Shown here piece after piece: positions 61,260 to 64,000 of a stretch of DNA of 64,000 nucleotides. Source of the stretch: Terfezia claveryi (lineage: Eukaryota; Ascomycota; Pezizomycetes; Pezizales; Pezizaceae); NCBI GenBank assembly GCA_015179025.1, contig WHUX01000026.1:403241-467240 (forward strand). The letters are read 5' to 3'. The position numbers were made by a program, and so were the translations under genes. Every line of letters starts with the position of its first letter. The stretch's first letter is position 1. The notes under the pieces are model-generated. The model worked only from the letters and a program-made list of their open reading frames with translations. It was not told the DNA's origin and did no database searches.

Positions 61260-62295
61260 TCATATACCCTTGCTCAATCCCATGCTAATATACAACCTCC
61301 ACGTCAACCTTCCCCAGCTTCCTCCATAGCAGGCCCCAAGGAGGAATAATAGGAAGAGGATTACTCTATCGAGGGTGGTTGTTGCTGCTGGCACGAGTGC
61401 TTGCCGGGGAGGGATGGGCTGCTGTAGGTGGTGGGGGGCTGGTGGGGTTGGGGCGGGGTGAGTTGGGTATTCGTTGATGGAGGTCTGTTGTTACTGTTGC
61501 AGGTGGGAGTTGAGTTTGTGATTGTGTGATGGGAGGAGTTTGCGTTGGAGCAGTATTATCTCCCGCAGCTGCTGACATCAGCGGCGACGATGACTCTGCC
61601 GTTGGTGTCTGCTTACCCTCCAGATCCTCCCTGTACGCCAGCCTCAACTCCTTGGGTATATTGTTCCCCTCCCGCCCACCAAGCCGCTCACCCTTCTTCC
61701 CATCCCCACCCATCTCCTCCCACCTCCTCCTCTCCCTTTCCAACACCTCCTCATTCGTCAACCCCCCTCACATTCTCTACACTTCCACTCTCTACTCCAC
61801 CCCGCCAAGTCCCTCCTCCCCTCCACACTACACTCCAACCCCCCCACCTGGCCCCCAACCTCGCTATCCATAAACGCCCTAATCGCCACCAGCGCTGTCC
61901 TAATCCCCCACGCGGCTGCCACGTCTCCTCGTGATGTCCGCTGATACTCAGGCATATCTCGCGGTTGACCTCGAATCGGCCAGAAGGGGTGAGGAAGCGG
62001 AAGGAAGGGGGGCGCAGGGGGTATGTGGGGGGAAGGGAAATGCGGCCGTGGTAGATGCCGGTGGAGAAGGGCGAGGGTGGGGGAGGGCCCCGGATGGTGA
62101 AGTGCCATTCAAGAGAGAGCTGTCGCTGAGGGGGTGCGCGTGGATGTCGGGGGTAGGATGGCTATTGAGTTCTGAGGCTTCACGGACTAGGCAAGGGGGG
62201 GGGAGCAAACGTTAGTTGGGGCGAGTGGAAATTATGAGGTGAATTAGAGAAAACCTACGGATGCGCTTGATAGTGGGGGTGTTTGCGCGCGCCAT
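61260..62295 (-). CDS. UBE2J/Ubc6-type ubiquitin-conjugating enzyme, tail-anchored (frame broken by one-base losses)
   Basis: Exon 1 runs 62295-62259 (MARANTPTIKRI). A 72-bp GT-AG intron (62258-62187) is followed by exon 2. The UBC core is clear in consecutive frames: REASEL, WHFTIRGPP, GIYHGRISLPPTYP, GRFEVNREICLSISG (catalytic Cys) and HHEETWQP, then WGIRTALVAIRAFM. A Ser/Pro-rich linker and a C-terminal hydrophobic segment LDRVILFLLFLLGACY (about 61360-61310) end the protein at about 61260, as expected for an ER-membrane E2 acting in ER-associated degradation. One-base losses are inferred at about 62110 (GG), 61914 (CC) and in the run 61762-61767. A further slip lies in the Pro-rich linker before the anchor. 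An otherwise intact, broadly conserved enzyme suggests base-calling errors. Confidence 0.82.
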
Positions 62296-63695
62296 TGCGG
62301 CGAACGTTTACTTGCGGAATAAGGCTGTGAAGACTTAAAAATCCGATCCGCTACTTCTTCCCGTCTGCGTTTGTTTGTCTGCGTTGGTTTTCGATTCGCT
62401 TTGTTTGGTGGGCGATTGTGTAGAGTTGCAGGGCTGAACAAGACGATCAATAAGGACATAAGGACATGTGGCCACGTCATATGACGCATGGCTGCATATA
62501 TAGCATGGCTGCTATGTAGTAGTACTTCCAAACAAGAAACCAACCCTAATTGATATCTACGAACTTTTCTAATTCCACAACTATAACATATCTAATCCAT
62601 TAAATGAAAGCGTATTGATATAACTAGGCTTGCAGATGAAAAGCTTCGTTTTTTGAGTTTAAAAAATTGAAAATTGAAGAAGTTACAGATAGAGAAAGAA
62701 AAGTACGGATAGAAATTTTGTATGAAGAGAATCGAGAATGTTGCATGCCAAGGGGTAGATACTAACCTAATTAGGATAAAAAAAAGGATGACTAAGCTTG
62801 CTTGCGAGGATGACTTTTGAAAGGTTACTAAGCGAGGGTATTGCTGGTAAGAAACGGAGGAAAGCGCGGTGGACTATTGGTGCAATAAAGCAGAGAATGC
62901 AAGTGTGCGCGAGTGTGCGAACAGCTTAGCTTATTGAGAAGCATATGTGTATAGACTATATGTCTATCTATCTAAATACATGAGTGCACTTGTAGCTCGT
63001 ACAGTATATATAGTGACGAGATCAGGGTAAAGATAGAGCAAGCTAAATAACCTAATATAGTAATAGCAATACCGTGAATATACGCGAGCATTGTAGGTTA
63101 AATGCGTAAGCAGTAAACTGATATGCAGGCAGTAGACTGATGCGTAAGCAGTAACTTGAAGCAACTGATATTGGTACGCATGTACATAGTGGGCTGTAAG
63201 CGAAGATAGTAAGAGACATGTGAACACCACGTTGCACACTGATGTATGTGACGAGAAGAAATAACACACATCCGTTTAGCAGGTAGATAAATACCGTAAA
63301 GGTATGAGCAAGGTAAAATAGCAAAGACACTTAGCTAAGGTACAGGAAGATTATTTACAACATATACGCGCTGCTGTTGCATATTCCATCTGTCTCTATA
63401 TGCACCCAAAGTTCGCTGACATTTATTATCGAAAGTTCAACTCACAAAAGAATTTACGATAAAAAAAACAAAACTAAATGACCATGTCCTTCAATTATTG
63501 TAAAGAACCTCTTTGAGCTTGAAAATCTTCATTTAAACACTTGTCAATACTTCCGTAATTAATGCAGTACCAGTACGGAGTAAGTAGCTGCCATTTGCAA
63601 GTCCAGCTTTCTCTTTTTATCCCCCGCAGATTGTTGGTTTGCCTTGACTGTTGATCTCCCCCAATAGTATTTTATTGTAGGTACAGATCTTCTAT
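62296..63695. other. No recognisable gene
   Basis: Intergenic. Around 63090-63160 are GCAGTAAACTGAT, GCAGTAGACTGAT and GCAGTAACTTGA words, a small degenerate tandem repeat. It should contain the promoter of the minus-strand E2 gene near its left edge. Confidence 0.4.
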
Positions 63696-63699
63696 TTGC

Positions 63700-64000
63700 T
63701 CAACCGCCCTGCTCGGTTTGGGTGATCCTCTGGTGTTGCTCACTGCTCCTTCCCATCTAGCAATGGCCGCCTCCAAGTCCTGCAGATTTCAAGTCCGCTC
63801 ATATCGCCTACTCAAATGGCCCCAAGGTTATTTAACATTGCTGCTCGGTCTGGGTGATCCTCTGATGTTGCCTCACAGCTGCTTTCACTGTGGCAATGGC
63901 CGCCTCCAAGTCCTGCAGATTTCCGGTCCGCTCATATCGCCTACTCAAATGGTCCCAAGGTTGCTCGACACTGCTTGGTCTGGGTGATCCTCTGGTGTTG
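63700..64000 (-). pseudogene. Second TPR array (start of another TPR-CHAT-type locus), degenerate as read
   Basis: The last 300 bases contain just over two 135-bp-type units, on the minus strand, of the same TPR repeat as 8771-12550 (GGTGATCCTCTGGTGTTG and CAAGTCCTGCAGATTTC words). Against the intact array they lack single bases, mainly in short homopolymers (for example GCTCACTGCTCC for GCCTCCACTGCTCC, and GGCCCCAAGG for GGCCCCCAAGG), so no long frame survives. The unit runs off the window edge. It is either a decayed paralogue or a real gene affected by the consensus errors seen from 48.7 kb onward. Confidence 0.7.

Noticed and set aside
62964..63330. Two overlapping minus-strand frames rich in Tyr/Leu/Ser
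   Set aside because: Composition follows a degenerate tandem repeat; hydrophobic but without a credible start or family match.

Overview
The window looks like nuclear DNA of a filamentous ascomycete. Protein-coding stretches carry short GT-AG introns (about 50-120 bp) with CTAAC-type branch points. The families found (a Fig1-like claudin protein, a serine-rich protein ending in a methyltransferase domain, a DUF2235 hydrolase fused to a GTPase-like domain, TPR-CHAT) are typical of Pezizomycotina. Gene-poor DNA full of retroposons and inverted-repeat elements would fit a transposon-rich Pezizomycete of the truffle kind, but that placement is a guess.

Layout. 1-7 kb: transposon debris, including a hAT transposase remnant. 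7.06-12.61 kb (minus): a giant TPR-CHAT protease gene with 28 near-identical 45-residue repeats and one 54-bp intron. 13.1-20.3 kb: a 2-kb fold-back element with a smaller element in its loop, a 42-bp-TIR MITE, and otherwise nothing recognised. 20.29-23.62 kb (plus): an intact nine-exon gene for a DUF2235 (Tle1-like) hydrolase fused to a GTPase-like domain and a C-terminal glycine zipper. 24-28.2 kb: a LINE remnant and SINE-like tails, then a second fold-back element carrying a clean SINE insertion. 28.2-30.5 kb: a decayed SAM-headed gene with a Crinkler-type P-loop NTPase. 31-39.4 kb: repeats, a TIR element and a third fold-back element. 39.56-40.67 kb: a decayed SAM-headed gene with a PD-(D/E)XK nuclease-like domain. 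41-48.7 kb: a candidate LTR, LINE RNase H debris and a tiny retroinsertion.

48.7-62.3 kb is the more ordinary gene block: a 1,048-residue serine-rich methyltransferase, a Methyltransf_16 protein, a Fig1-like four-pass membrane protein, cyanase (minus) and a UBE2J/Ubc6-type E2 enzyme (minus). Three of these five are broken as read. Almost every break is a single missing base in or beside a homopolymer, in otherwise conserved sequence, which points to consensus errors rather than gene death. The last 300 bp begin another TPR array of the 7-12 kb type, with the same kind of one-base losses.

The accessory part holds four architectures of the sort used in inter-organism conflict or programmed cell death: TPR-CHAT, hydrolase-GTPase-glycine zipper, SAM-NTPase and SAM-nuclease. 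The first two appear intact and the last two are dead. No operon-like link between them is visible; the common theme is inferred from domain content.
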